A stretch of DNA of 41,493 bases, taken from Desulfuromonadaceae bacterium. Lineage in GTDB: Bacteria > Desulfobacterota > Desulfuromonadia > Desulfuromonadales > Desulfuromonadaceae. The notes beneath the pieces are model-generated. The model was given only the letters and a program-made list of their open reading frames with translations. It made no database searches and was not told where the DNA came from. Both the position numbers and the translations under genes were made by a program. Shown here piece by piece: positions 25,068 to 32,686 of the stretch. Each line of letters begins with the position of its first letter. Position 1 is the first letter of the stretch. The stretch spans positions 1 to 41,493 of the forward strand of contig JAMOOS010000192.1 in assembly GCA_027065245.1 (NCBI GenBank). The letters are read 5' to 3'.

Positions 25068-26381
25068 ATGTCCACATTGAAGGAAGTGTTGAGAAAGAAG
25101 ATTGAAGAGCATCGTCCCCGGACTATCAAACTGGTAAAAGAGTTTGGTGATGTTTCTCTGGGTGAGGTTACCATCGCTCAGGCTATCGGTGGTGCTCGTG
25201 GCATCAAGTGCCTGGTTACCGATATCTCCTACCTCGACCCCATGGAAGGCATCCGTTTCCGTGGCATGACCATTCCTGAGACTTTTGCGGCGCTGCCCAA
25301 GGTTCCCGGCAGTGACTATCCTTATGTTGAGGGTTTCTGGTATCTGCTGCTCACCGGCGATGTTCCTACCATGGAGCAGACTCTGGAAGTTGTTGAAGAC
25401 TGGAAGAGCAAGTCTCAGCTGCCTCAGTATGTAATCGATGTAGTTCGCGCCCTGCCGCGTGATTCTCATCCCATGGTAATGTTCTCCGCCGGTATCCTCG
25501 CCATGCAGCGCGATTCCATCTTTGCCAAAAACTACGCTGCCGGCAAGTTCAACAAGATGACCTGCTGGGAAGATATGTATGAAGATTGTAACAACCTGAT
25601 GGCCAAACTGGGTCCTCTGGCTGCTTACATCTATCGCATGAAGTACAAGGCAGATACCCACATTCCTGCTGATCCTAACCTGGATATGGGTGGTAACTTC
25701 GCTCACATGATCGGCCAGTGTGAAGAGTACAAGGATGTTGCCCGTATGTACTTCATCCTCCACTCCGACCACGAGTCCGGCAACGTTTCTGCGCATACCA
25801 CTCACCTGGTTGCTTCCGCTCTGTCCGACTGCTACTATGCATACTCTGCTGGTATCAACGGTCTGGCCGGCCCGCTGCACGGCTTGGCAAATCAGGAAGT
25901 TCTCGGTTGGACTCAGAACTTCATGCAGAAACTCGGTGGCGAAGTACCTACCAAAGAGCAACTCGAAGAAGCTCTGTGGGACACCCTCAACAGCGGTCAG
26001 GTTATCCCCGGTTACGGCCACGCCGTACTGCGCAAGACCGACCCGCGTTACACCTCGCAGCGTGAGTTCTGCCTCAACACCCCGGGCCTCAAAGATTATC
26101 CGCTGTTCCAACTGGTCAGCATGATCTACGAAGTAGCTCCCAAGGTACTTGAGAAGCACGGTAAAGCCAAGAACCCCTGGCCGAACGTTGACGCTCAGTC
26201 CGGTGTTATCCAGTGGTACTATGGCCTGACCGAGTATGACTTCTACACTGTACTGTTCGGTGTGGGTCGTGCGCTGGGTTGCCTGGCCAACATCACCTGG
26301 GACCGCGCTCTCGGTTACGCTATCGAGCGTCCCAAGTCTGTTACCACAGCAATGCTCGAAGAAGCCGCTGGTATCAAGTAA
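25068..26381 (+). CDS. gltA: Citrate synthase, eukaryote-like type
   Basis: Condenses oxaloacetate and acetyl-CoA, first step of the TCA cycle. The 437-residue protein resembles mitochondrial citrate synthases: GGARGIKCLVTDISYLDP, GIRFRGMTIPE, catalytic histidines in NGLAGPLHGLANQEV and PGYGHAVLRKTDPR, and aspartate in PNVDAQSGV. This type was described for Geobacter sulfurreducens and relatives, where acetate is oxidised through the cycle. Its codons are cleaner than those of its neighbours (many C-ending, few rare), consistent with high expression. AGAAGGAGAG precedes ATG 25068, and a terminator follows. Confidence 0.95.
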   Translation: MSTLKEVLRKKIEEHRPRTIKLVKEFGDVSLGEVTIAQAIGGARGIKCLVTDISYLDPMEGIRFRGMTIPETFAALPKVPGSDYPYVEGFWYLLLTGDVPTMEQTLEVVEDWKSKSQLPQYVIDVVRALPRDSHPMVMFSAGILAMQRDSIFAKNYAAGKFNKMTCWEDMYEDCNNLMAKLGPLAAYIYRMKYKADTHIPADPNLDMGGNFAHMIGQCEEYKDVARMYFILHSDHESGNVSAHTTHLVASALSDCYYAYSAGINGLAGPLHGLANQEVLGWTQNFMQKLGGEVPTKEQLEEALWDTLNSGQVIPGYGHAVLRKTDPRYTSQREFCLNTPGLKDYPLFQLVSMIYEVAPKVLEKHGKAKNPWPNVDAQSGVIQWYYGLTEYDFYTVLFGVGRALGCLANITWDRALGYAIERPKSVTTAMLEEAAGIK

Positions 26382-26408
26382 AACAAGCGCTTTTTATATG
26401 TTCAGTAT

Positions 26409-26444
26409 CAGAAGGGGTGTCCGTACGGGCACCCCTTCTGTTGT
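26409..26444 (+). terminator. Terminator after gltA
   Basis: CAGAAGGGGTG (26409-26419) pairs with CACCCCTTCTG (26430-26440) around a 10-nt loop that is itself nearly self-complementary. It is followed by TTGTTTG, a T-rich but interrupted tail. Confidence 0.75.
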
Positions 26445-26469
26445 TTGTGCGCCATGGCAAGTGGACCTG

Positions 26470-26498
26470 TTGACACGCGCACATGCGACGTATAGTAT
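26470..26498 (+). promoter_or_regulatory. Sigma-70 promoter for the amidase-rph-rdgB operon
   Basis: Consensus TTGACA at 26470-26475, a 17-bp spacer, and TAGTAT at 26493-26498. Expected start near 26505, about 36 nt before the amidase ATG. The strongest-looking promoter in the window. Confidence 0.8.
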
Positions 26499-26540
26499 CT
26501 TGCCAATTTTATAAAACGTTGCCGGGGCAAATTAAATAAC

Positions 26541-27629
26541 ATGAAAAAAATAGTTATCTCACTGTCATTACTGCTGGCGCTGCTGTGTTGTGTCGGCGTG
26601 GCTGGTGCAAATGTGGAGCTGGCGCTCAAAGGTAAAAAAGCCCAGCTGATCAGTGAGGTTTATCAATATGATGGCGTGGTCTATCTGGCGATTGACGATG
26701 TGTTGCCAGCTCTGGGCTTGCGTGGTTACTGGGATAGCGTTGCCCATTGCTATAAAATCCGAACGCCCATGGGGCGGGCCACCTTTTTCCCGGGAGGCCG
26801 TTATTTACGCATTGGTGACCGGTTTTTGCCCATACGTCATCCGTGCCGTTTTATTGATGGAAAGCTGCGGGTGTCGCAGGATTTTGTCGAAGAAACGCTG
26901 TCACGCCTGGTTGTCGGCAGCATCTATTTTCGTAATCTTGATCCGGCGCGAGCCATAGCGGTAGCAAACGATAACAGCGATGATATATATGGCGCATACT
27001 CATTTCTGGTGCGCAGTGATCGTGAGCGCCGCAGTACCCGTTTGCGCGCGGTAGCCATAGATCCGGCTCATGGTGGTGATGACAGCGGAACGGTGGGGAT
27101 TGACAATCTCAAGGAAAAAACTGTGGTGCTGGCGGTGGCGCGTAAGCTGGAAAAGCGGCTGAAAATGCGGCTGGGCATTCCGGTTTATTTAAGTCGTAAC
27201 GACGATTATTCTCTCGATCTGCGTCAGCATCTGGCTTGCGCTGATCATGACGATGTTGATGCTCTGGTGCAGTTGCACGCCCAGGCTTCGCTGAGCGGTG
27301 ATGTTCACGGTGTGCATCTGTACGTAAGGTCGAGTTCCGGCACTCTTTCTGGCCGGGGTCGAACCGATCCCAGCCTTATTCTGGCTCTCAGTGTGAGTGA
27401 GGCGTTGCGCGACGCCGGTTTTGACGTGGTGGAAGTCGCCCCCGCGCATCTTGTTACCACCGGCAAAGGAAATCTCCCCACTGTCGTTATAGAGATGGGC
27501 TATCTCACCAACAGTGACGATGCGGCGGTTTTGGGGAGCGATAATGGTCAGCAACGTATGGCAAACGCCATCTTCAGTGGTCTTGAGGCGTTTGCCAAGG
27601 CCAGCAGAAAAACAGGAGAAACTAATTGA
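26541..27629 (+). CDS. Secreted N-acetylmuramoyl-L-alanine amidase
   Basis: Cell-wall hydrolase of the Amidase_3 family, acting in the periplasm. A signal peptide covers about residues 1-22 (KKIVISLSLLLALLCCVGVAG). Residues 25-125 look like a copper-amine-oxidase-N-type substrate or wall domain (VYLAIDDVLPALGLRGYWD). The catalytic domain (about 168-355) starts AIDPAHGGDDSG with the first zinc histidine, then the zinc-binding glutamate in LKEKTVVLAVA, the second histidine in VQLHAQAS, and the general acid in VVIEMGYLTN. No SPOR or AMIN domain was recognised, so I do not assign amiC. The TGA stop overlaps the rph start. Confidence 0.88.
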   Translation: MKKIVISLSLLLALLCCVGVAGANVELALKGKKAQLISEVYQYDGVVYLAIDDVLPALGLRGYWDSVAHCYKIRTPMGRATFFPGGRYLRIGDRFLPIRHPCRFIDGKLRVSQDFVEETLSRLVVGSIYFRNLDPARAIAVANDNSDDIYGAYSFLVRSDRERRSTRLRAVAIDPAHGGDDSGTVGIDNLKEKTVVLAVARKLEKRLKMRLGIPVYLSRNDDYSLDLRQHLACADHDDVDALVQLHAQASLSGDVHGVHLYVRSSSGTLSGRGRTDPSLILALSVSEALRDAGFDVVEVAPAHLVTTGKGNLPTVVIEMGYLTNSDDAAVLGSDNGQQRMANAIFSGLEAFAKASRKTGETN

Positions 27630-28354
27630 CTGTAACAACACGTAGTTATAACCGTAGCGCCGACCAGTTACGCCCGTTGTCCATGGAGCGAGGTTTTACC
27701 CGTTACGCCGAAGGTTCGGTATTGATCAGTTGCGGCGATACCAAAGTGCTGTGTAATGCCAGCGTCGAAGATGGAGTACCGCCATTTATGCGCGGCCAGG
27801 GGCGTGGCTGGGTAACAGCTGAATATTCCATGCTGCCGCGTGCCACCGTTAGCCGCAACAGTCGCGAATCCACCAGGGGTAAGGTAGCTGGGCGCACCCA
27901 CGAAATTCAACGTCTTATCGGGCGTTCCCTGCGCGCGGTGGTCGATTTTGAGCTGCTCGGCGAGCGTACCATCCGCATTGATTGCGATGTGCTCCAGGCT
28001 GACGGCGGAACGCGTACTGCCTCTATTACCGGCGCCTATATAGCCCTGGCCGATGCGGTAAATACGTTGCTGGCATCTGGCAGCATAGCCGACAATCCTC
28101 TTGCCGATAGTGTATGTGCCATCAGTGTCGGTATGGTTAACGGCCAGCCGTTACTTGATTTGGACTACAGTGAAGATAGCAGTGCTGATGTGGATATGAA
28201 TATCGTTATGACCGGTTCCGGCAAGTTCGTCGAAATACAGGGAACGGCTGAGGCGGTTCCTTTCAGCTGCGATCAGTTTGACCAGATGCGCAAACTGGCC
28301 ATGAACGGCTGCCGTGAAATTACCAGTTTGCAGCGGCAGATAATGGCGGGGTAG
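27626..28354 (+). CDS. rph: Ribonuclease PH
   Basis: Phosphorolytic 3' exonuclease that trims tRNA ends. The 242-residue protein has the family's diagnostic runs: AEGSVLISCGDTKVLCNASV, VPPFMRGQGRGWVTAEYSMLPRAT, RTHEIQRLIGRSLRAVVD and RTIRIDCDVLQADGGTRTASI. The start is TTG 27626, overlapping the amidase stop as TTGA, with AGGAGAA five bases upstream. No later start would keep the conserved first strand (SADQLRPLSMERGF). rdgB follows 4 bp downstream, the usual rph-rdgB pairing. Confidence 0.96.
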   Translation: MTVTTRSYNRSADQLRPLSMERGFTRYAEGSVLISCGDTKVLCNASVEDGVPPFMRGQGRGWVTAEYSMLPRATVSRNSRESTRGKVAGRTHEIQRLIGRSLRAVVDFELLGERTIRIDCDVLQADGGTRTASITGAYIALADAVNTLLASGSIADNPLADSVCAISVGMVNGQPLLDLDYSEDSSADVDMNIVMTGSGKFVEIQGTAEAVPFSCDQFDQMRKLAMNGCREITSLQRQIMAG

Positions 28355-28358
28355 AGAG

Positions 28359-28958
28359 ATGGTAAAACTGATACTTGCCACCCGGAATGAAGGGAAATTA
28401 CGGGAGATGCGCCAGATGCTGGCCGATTGTCCAATTGAGGTCGTTGGACTGGATGCCTATCCCGATGTTGTCCCCGCCGAAGAAGATGGCACAACTTTTG
28501 CTGAAAATGCCAGAAAAAAAGCCCTTGCCGTAGCATCTCAAACCGGCGAGTTGGCTTTGGCGGATGATTCCGGCCTATGCGTTGCCGCACTGAATGATCG
28601 GCCAGGCGTTTATTCAGCTCGTTATGCCGGTGAAAATGCCAGCGATGCCGCTAATAACGCTCTGCTGCTGCGTGAAATGGCTGCCGTGGCGGATGGACAG
28701 CGCCAAGCTGCCTATTTTTGCGTCATGGCGTTGTGCACACCGCAGGGAGAGTGCCAGCTGTTTGAAGGTCGCTTAGACGGCGAGATTCTGCGCCATGAAG
28801 TTGGCAGTGGCGGTTTTGGCTACGATCCGTTGTTTCGCGTCTGTGGTGATGAACGCAGCGTGGCCCAGATCAGTTTGGAGGAAAAAAACCGTTTCAGCCA
28901 CCGAGCCAGGGCGTTGCGGCAAGTTATTGAGGTTCTCAAAGGTAAATTTGTGGCGTAA
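28359..28958 (+). CDS. rdgB: XTP/dITP diphosphatase (RdgB/HAM1)
   Basis: House-cleaning enzyme that hydrolyses non-canonical purine triphosphates so they are not built into DNA. The 199-residue protein starts LILATRNEGKLREMRQML (SHR/TxxN-type substrate loop). It has LALADDSGLCVAAL with the catalytic acids, RPGVYSARYAG, and GGFGYDPLFRV. GTAGAGAG precedes ATG 28359. The 118-bp region after it holds no other recognisable element. Confidence 0.96.
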   Translation: MVKLILATRNEGKLREMRQMLADCPIEVVGLDAYPDVVPAEEDGTTFAENARKKALAVASQTGELALADDSGLCVAALNDRPGVYSARYAGENASDAANNALLLREMAAVADGQRQAAYFCVMALCTPQGECQLFEGRLDGEILRHEVGSGGFGYDPLFRVCGDERSVAQISLEEKNRFSHRARALRQVIEVLKGKFVA

Positions 28959-29076
28959 GTCGTTGTTATGTGCTAAAAGAAAGACTTCATGAACGGTATG
29001 GGTGTTTATTAGCCGTGCCATTAATGTGGAGTGCGCGTTCAAGGCAGTTTTATAAATTGTGTTTCAGGGGTAATTA

Positions 29077-29976
29077 ATGATTCTGAATTCAGATTGCTAC
29101 AAGCAGATGTTGGATAACCTGTCGGAGGCGGTGTACTGCACCGATACCGAGCGGCGGATTATGTATTGGAATAAAGCCGCCGAACAACTAACCGGCTACA
29201 GTGCCGAAGATGTGATTGGCAAAATGTGTGAGGATGGTCCCCTCAAACACGTGGATATGGAAAACGAGCCACTGTGCGAGGAATATTGCCCCCTGGCACA
29301 ATGTATAAAAACCGGTCAGTCCCAGGAAAAGATGGTCTTTTTCGCCCACAAAGACGGCCGTCGCGTTCCGGTGATAGTTAAAACCAGCGCCGTCTACGAC
29401 GAGAATGACACCATCGTCGGCTCGGTGGAGATGTTTTCCGACGCTTCGGAGTTGTTGGAAATAAAAGAAATGAATACCGAGCTGCGCCGCCAGACTCATC
29501 TCGACCGTCTCACCGGCGTACCTAACCGCCAGGCATTTCTCGACGCTCTCGACCGCGAATGGTACCGCTTCAAACGCTATCAGACGCCGTTTTCCATCGT
29601 TGCCCTCGATATCGATTACTTCAAACAGTTCAACGAGGCCTATGGCCGTTCCAAGGGCGACAAGGTGCTGCAGTGGCTGGTTACCCGCCTTAAATCATCC
29701 CTGCGTCGCGCCGATATCCTGGGCCGCATCGACGGTGATAAATTTATGGTGTTGCTGTCGTTCTCCAACCGCAAATCGACCATGAAAGTTGCCAACATGA
29801 TTCTCGATATCGTGCGCAACGAGCAGTGTCTCGATCTGCCCATCGCCATGACCGTCAGTATTGGAGCGGTGACTATTGAGGAGAACGAATCCCTCGACAG
29901 TGTATTATCGCGGGTGGAAAAGGCGCTGGCCCGCTCCAAGGAGATGGGGCGCAACCAGGTTACCTTCTGGGGCTGA
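29077..29976 (+). CDS. PAS-GGDEF protein with degenerate GGDEF signature
   Basis: Cytoplasmic c-di-GMP-related signalling protein of 299 residues. The PAS domain (about 10-125) begins LDNLSEAVYCTDTERRIMYWN and holds four cysteines at 51, 67, 71 and 76. A short helix (LLEIKEMNTELRR) links to the GGDEF domain (about 140-299). Seen: the metal aspartate in VALDID and FKQFN are kept, and the RxxD inhibitory-site motif (R210-D213) is intact with correct spacing. The signature, however, reads DGDKF (219-223). Loss of the fourth-position acid, which normally binds metal, suggests no cyclase activity. It may serve as a c-di-GMP receptor. Standalone gene with a weak GGGG ribosome site. Confidence 0.9.
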   Translation: MILNSDCYKQMLDNLSEAVYCTDTERRIMYWNKAAEQLTGYSAEDVIGKMCEDGPLKHVDMENEPLCEEYCPLAQCIKTGQSQEKMVFFAHKDGRRVPVIVKTSAVYDENDTIVGSVEMFSDASELLEIKEMNTELRRQTHLDRLTGVPNRQAFLDALDREWYRFKRYQTPFSIVALDIDYFKQFNEAYGRSKGDKVLQWLVTRLKSSLRRADILGRIDGDKFMVLLSFSNRKSTMKVANMILDIVRNEQCLDLPIAMTVSIGAVTIEENESLDSVLSRVEKALARSKEMGRNQVTFWG

Positions 29977-29989
29977 GCGGCGGATTTGC

Positions 29990-30018
29990 TTGACATTTTT
30001 TCGTGCCAGTGTTAGAAG
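29990..30018 (+). promoter_or_regulatory. Sigma-70 promoter for ndk
   Basis: Consensus TTGACA at 29990-29995, a 17-bp spacer, and TAGAAG at 30013-30018. The start would be near 30025, about 70 nt before ndk. Confidence 0.7.
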
Positions 30019-30095
30019 CCGTCGATTGCTTTTAACGCCAACGCCAGCCCGTGCGCCATGTGGGTGCGGGCGCTATTGTGGAGGAACAACACACC

Positions 30096-30509
30096 ATGGA
30101 GAGAACATTCGCCATCATCAAGCCCGATGCCTTTGCCGCCGGCAACGCCGGTGAGATCATCGCCCGTATTTACGCCGAAGGTTTCAAAATTGTCGGCCTT
30201 AAAAAACTGTATCTGAGCAAGGTGGAAGCCGAAGGTTTTTACTATGTGCACAAAGAACGGCCCTTTTTCGGCGAATTGACCGACTTCATGAGCAGTGGCC
30301 CGTGTGTGGTAATGGTGCTCGAAGCGGAAGATGCCATCCGCAAGTGGCGTGACCTCATGGGCGCCACCAACCCCGCCGAGGCGGCGGAAGGTACCCTGCG
30401 CCGTCAATTTGGCAGCAACATTGGTGAGAACGCCACCCACGGTTCCGACGCCCCGGAAACCGCCGCGTTTGAGATCTCCTACTTCTTCTCCGGTTTGGAG
30501 CTGCTGTAG
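30096..30509 (+). CDS. ndk: Nucleoside diphosphate kinase
   Basis: Balances NTP and dNTP pools by phosphate exchange through a histidine. The 137-residue protein begins MERTFAIIKPDAFAAGNAGEI. It has the MVLEAEDAIRKWRDLMGATNP segment and the active site NATHGSDAPETA with the phosphohistidine. The frame is open from 30051, but ATG 30096 gives the family N-terminus and has GGAGG upstream (12 nt, a little far). It has its own promoter and terminator. Confidence 0.97.
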   Translation: MERTFAIIKPDAFAAGNAGEIIARIYAEGFKIVGLKKLYLSKVEAEGFYYVHKERPFFGELTDFMSSGPCVVMVLEAEDAIRKWRDLMGATNPAEAAEGTLRRQFGSNIGENATHGSDAPETAAFEISYFFSGLELL

Positions 30510-30544
30510 GCTGATTAAGGTTAATGCCTGCTTGAGAAAACGAG

Positions 30545-30576
30545 GCCCTTCGGATACAATCCGAAGGGCTTTTTTT
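30545..30576 (+). terminator. Rho-independent terminator between ndk and rlmN
   Basis: GCCCTTCGGAT (30545-30555) pairs perfectly with ATCCGAAGGGC (30559-30569) around ACA, and a seven-T run ends at 30576. Its last T is a base away from the first possible rlmN start. Confidence 0.93.
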
Positions 30577-30592
30577 AATGGTGGATAACAAC

Positions 30593-31669
30593 ATGAACAG
30601 GTGGCGGGAGCAGATGAACGCGCAGCAGGAAAAACAGGATCTTAAAGAGTTCACCCCGGATGAGCTGCTGGCGTTTCTCGCTGGTATGGGCAAGGAGCGT
30701 TTTCGCTGCGAGCAGCTGCTGCGCTGGATCTACAAGCGTGACGTCACCGATCTCGATGCCATGAGCGATCTATCCAAGGTGTTGCGTGCCGAGCTGCGCC
30801 AGCGGGTATACATCTCCGACTGGCACGCCGCCGCAGTAGAGACCAGCCGCGACGGCACGCGCAAATATCTCTACCGCCTCGCCGACGGCGCCAGTGTCGA
30901 AAGTGTGCGCATCCCCATGGATAACGAGCGCTGGACGCTGTGCATCTCCACCCAGGTGGGCTGCGCCATGGGGTGCGCCTTCTGCATGACCGGCAGCTTC
31001 GGGTTGACACGCAATCTCAGCGCCGCCGAAATTGTCAACCAGGTGTGCGCGGCGCGAAAGGACGGCCCGGTACACAACATTGTACTCATGGGCATGGGCG
31101 AGCCGCTGCACAATCTCGATAACGTGGTTCGCGCCCTGCAGATACTCTACGCCCCCGCCGGTCTCGACTACGGTACCCGCAAGGTCACCCTGTCCACCTG
31201 CGGGCTGGTGCCGCAGATGGCGGAACTGGGGCGGCGCATAACTGTCAACTTGGCCGTGTCCCTCAACGCCACCACCGACGCGGTGCGCGACCAGCTGATG
31301 CCGGTGAACCGCCGCTATCCCCTTAACGAACTGATGGCCGCCTGTCGCAGCTATCCGTTGCCATCGCACCGGCGTATTACCTTTGAATACATTATGCTCA
31401 AAGGAATTAACGCCTCTTTGGCCGATGCCAGACGGCTGGTAAAATTACTGCACGGCATTCGCGCCAAGGTAAATCTCATCCCCTTCAACGAACACGAGGC
31501 CAGCAGCTACCGCTGCCCGGACGAAGATGATATGATCGCCTTCCAGACTTATCTGCTCGATCACGGCGTGGTCGCCATCCGCCGCGCCAGCAAAGGGCAG
31601 GATATCGCCGCCGCTTGCGGCCAGTTGAAAGGAAAACTGGCGACCGCTTCTGCGGAGCAGCCGCCATGA
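30593..31669 (+). CDS. rlmN: 23S rRNA (A2503) / tRNA (A37) C2-methyltransferase RlmN
   Basis: Radical-SAM enzyme that methylates A2503 in 23S rRNA and A37 in some tRNAs. The cluster motif CAMGCAFCMTG is at about residues 123-133. GMGEPLHNLDNV and the catalytic C-terminal cysteine in IRRASKGQDIAAACGQL are also present. Start uncertain: ATG 30578 touches the terminator's T tract, ATG 30593 has GGTGG eight bases upstream, and ATG 30614 has GGGAG only three bases away but gives the family-like MNAQQEKQDLKEF. The last codons and the TGA coincide with the left edge of the REP array, so the C-terminus may have been reshaped by it. Confidence 0.93.
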   Translation: MNRWREQMNAQQEKQDLKEFTPDELLAFLAGMGKERFRCEQLLRWIYKRDVTDLDAMSDLSKVLRAELRQRVYISDWHAAAVETSRDGTRKYLYRLADGASVESVRIPMDNERWTLCISTQVGCAMGCAFCMTGSFGLTRNLSAAEIVNQVCAARKDGPVHNIVLMGMGEPLHNLDNVVRALQILYAPAGLDYGTRKVTLSTCGLVPQMAELGRRITVNLAVSLNATTDAVRDQLMPVNRRYPLNELMAACRSYPLPSHRRITFEYIMLKGINASLADARRLVKLLHGIRAKVNLIPFNEHEASSYRCPDEDDMIAFQTYLLDHGVVAIRRASKGQDIAAACGQLKGKLATASAEQPP

Positions 31670-32128
31670 TTCGTTGGGTTTCGCTACGCTCTACCCAACC
31701 TACGGTGCTGCGCATAACCACGATATTAAGGTAGGTTGGGTAGAATGCAATGAAACCCAACAGGTTTGTAATCGGCAGCGCCATCACCCGTTGGGTTTCG
31801 CTACGCTCTACCCAACCTACAGTGCTGCGCATAACCACGGCATTAAGGTAGGTTGGGTAGAATGAAATGAAACCCAACAGGTTCGTAATCGGCAGCGCCA
31901 TCACCCGTTGGGTTTCGCTACGCTCTACCCAACCTACGGTGCTGCGCATAACCACGATATTAAGGTAGGTTGGGTAGAATGAAATGAAACCCAACAGGTT
32001 CGTAACCAGCAGCGCCATGATTCGTTGGGTTTCGCTACGCTCTACCCAACCTACGGTGCTACGCATTGTTACGGCATTAGGGTAGGTTGGGTAGAATGAA
32101 ATGAAACCCAACAGGTTCGTAACCGACG
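31655..32128. repeat. Left REP/BIME array, four tandem 117-bp units
   Basis: A palindromic motif, GTTGGGT...ACCCAACCTAC (31 bp), starts at 31673, 31790, 31907 and 32024, exactly 117 bp apart. Each is followed about 27 bp later by its inverted copy (for example 31731-31761). The forward copies have the core TTTCGCTACGCTCT. The inverted copies, read on the other strand, have TTTCATTTCATTCT. This alternating pair is a BIME layout. Similarity to the unit reaches back to about 31655, inside rlmN. The 480 bp between rlmN and the transposase gene hold only this array plus a G-rich ribosome site at its end. Confidence 0.9.
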
Positions 32129-32149
32129 GTTGCTAATTGGGGGGGAGGA

Positions 32150-32686
32150 ATGCGATATCGGCGTTCGCGGTTGGCTGGTGGGTGTTTCTTTTTTACTTTG
32201 GTAACCTACCACCGGCGGCCGATTTTTGCTGATCATGCGCATGTTGATTTGTTGCGTTTGGCGATACGGAATGTGATGTTGCGTCATCCGTTTATAATTG
32301 ATGCCATTGTTGTATTGCCCGATCATTTGCATTGTGTCTGGACGTTGCCGGATGGCGATGCCGATTTTTCCACCCGGTGGCGGTTGATCAAAGGTAATTT
32401 TTCGCGTGGCTGTCAGGTGGGTAAAAACGATAGCATTAACGCCAGCCGTGTTGCCAAAAAGGAACGGACAATTTGGCAACGCAGGTTTTGGGAACATGAG
32501 ATTCGTGATGAGCGGGATTTTCGACACCATGTTGATTACATCCATTTTAATCCGGTAAAGCATGGTTTGGTATCTGCGGTGCAAGATTGGCAATATTCGA
32601 GTTTTAATTATTATTGTCAGCGTGGTATTTATCCGCAAAACTGGTGTGCCACTGGGATGGAACAACCGCCGGGTTGGGTAGAATGA
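32150..32686 (+). CDS. REP-associated tyrosine transposase (RAYT, Y1 family)
   Basis: Single-copy transposase-like protein that recognises REP hairpins as single strands. The 178-residue protein starts RYRRSRLAGGCFFFTLVTY, typical of RAYTs. It has the HUH metal motif H59-L-H61 in VLPDHLHCVW and the catalytic tyrosine Y130 in DYIHFNPVKHGLV. It is more AT-rich than flanking genes. The last residues, GWVE and the stop, are encoded by a REP half-copy at 32672-32699. GGGGGAGGA lies almost against the ATG. The gene sits between two arrays of the same REP, the standard sign of a cognate pair. It appears intact. Confidence 0.93.
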   Translation: MRYRRSRLAGGCFFFTLVTYHRRPIFADHAHVDLLRLAIRNVMLRHPFIIDAIVVLPDHLHCVWTLPDGDADFSTRWRLIKGNFSRGCQVGKNDSINASRVAKKERTIWQRRFWEHEIRDERDFRHHVDYIHFNPVKHGLVSAVQDWQYSSFNYYCQRGIYPQNWCATGMEQPPGWVE

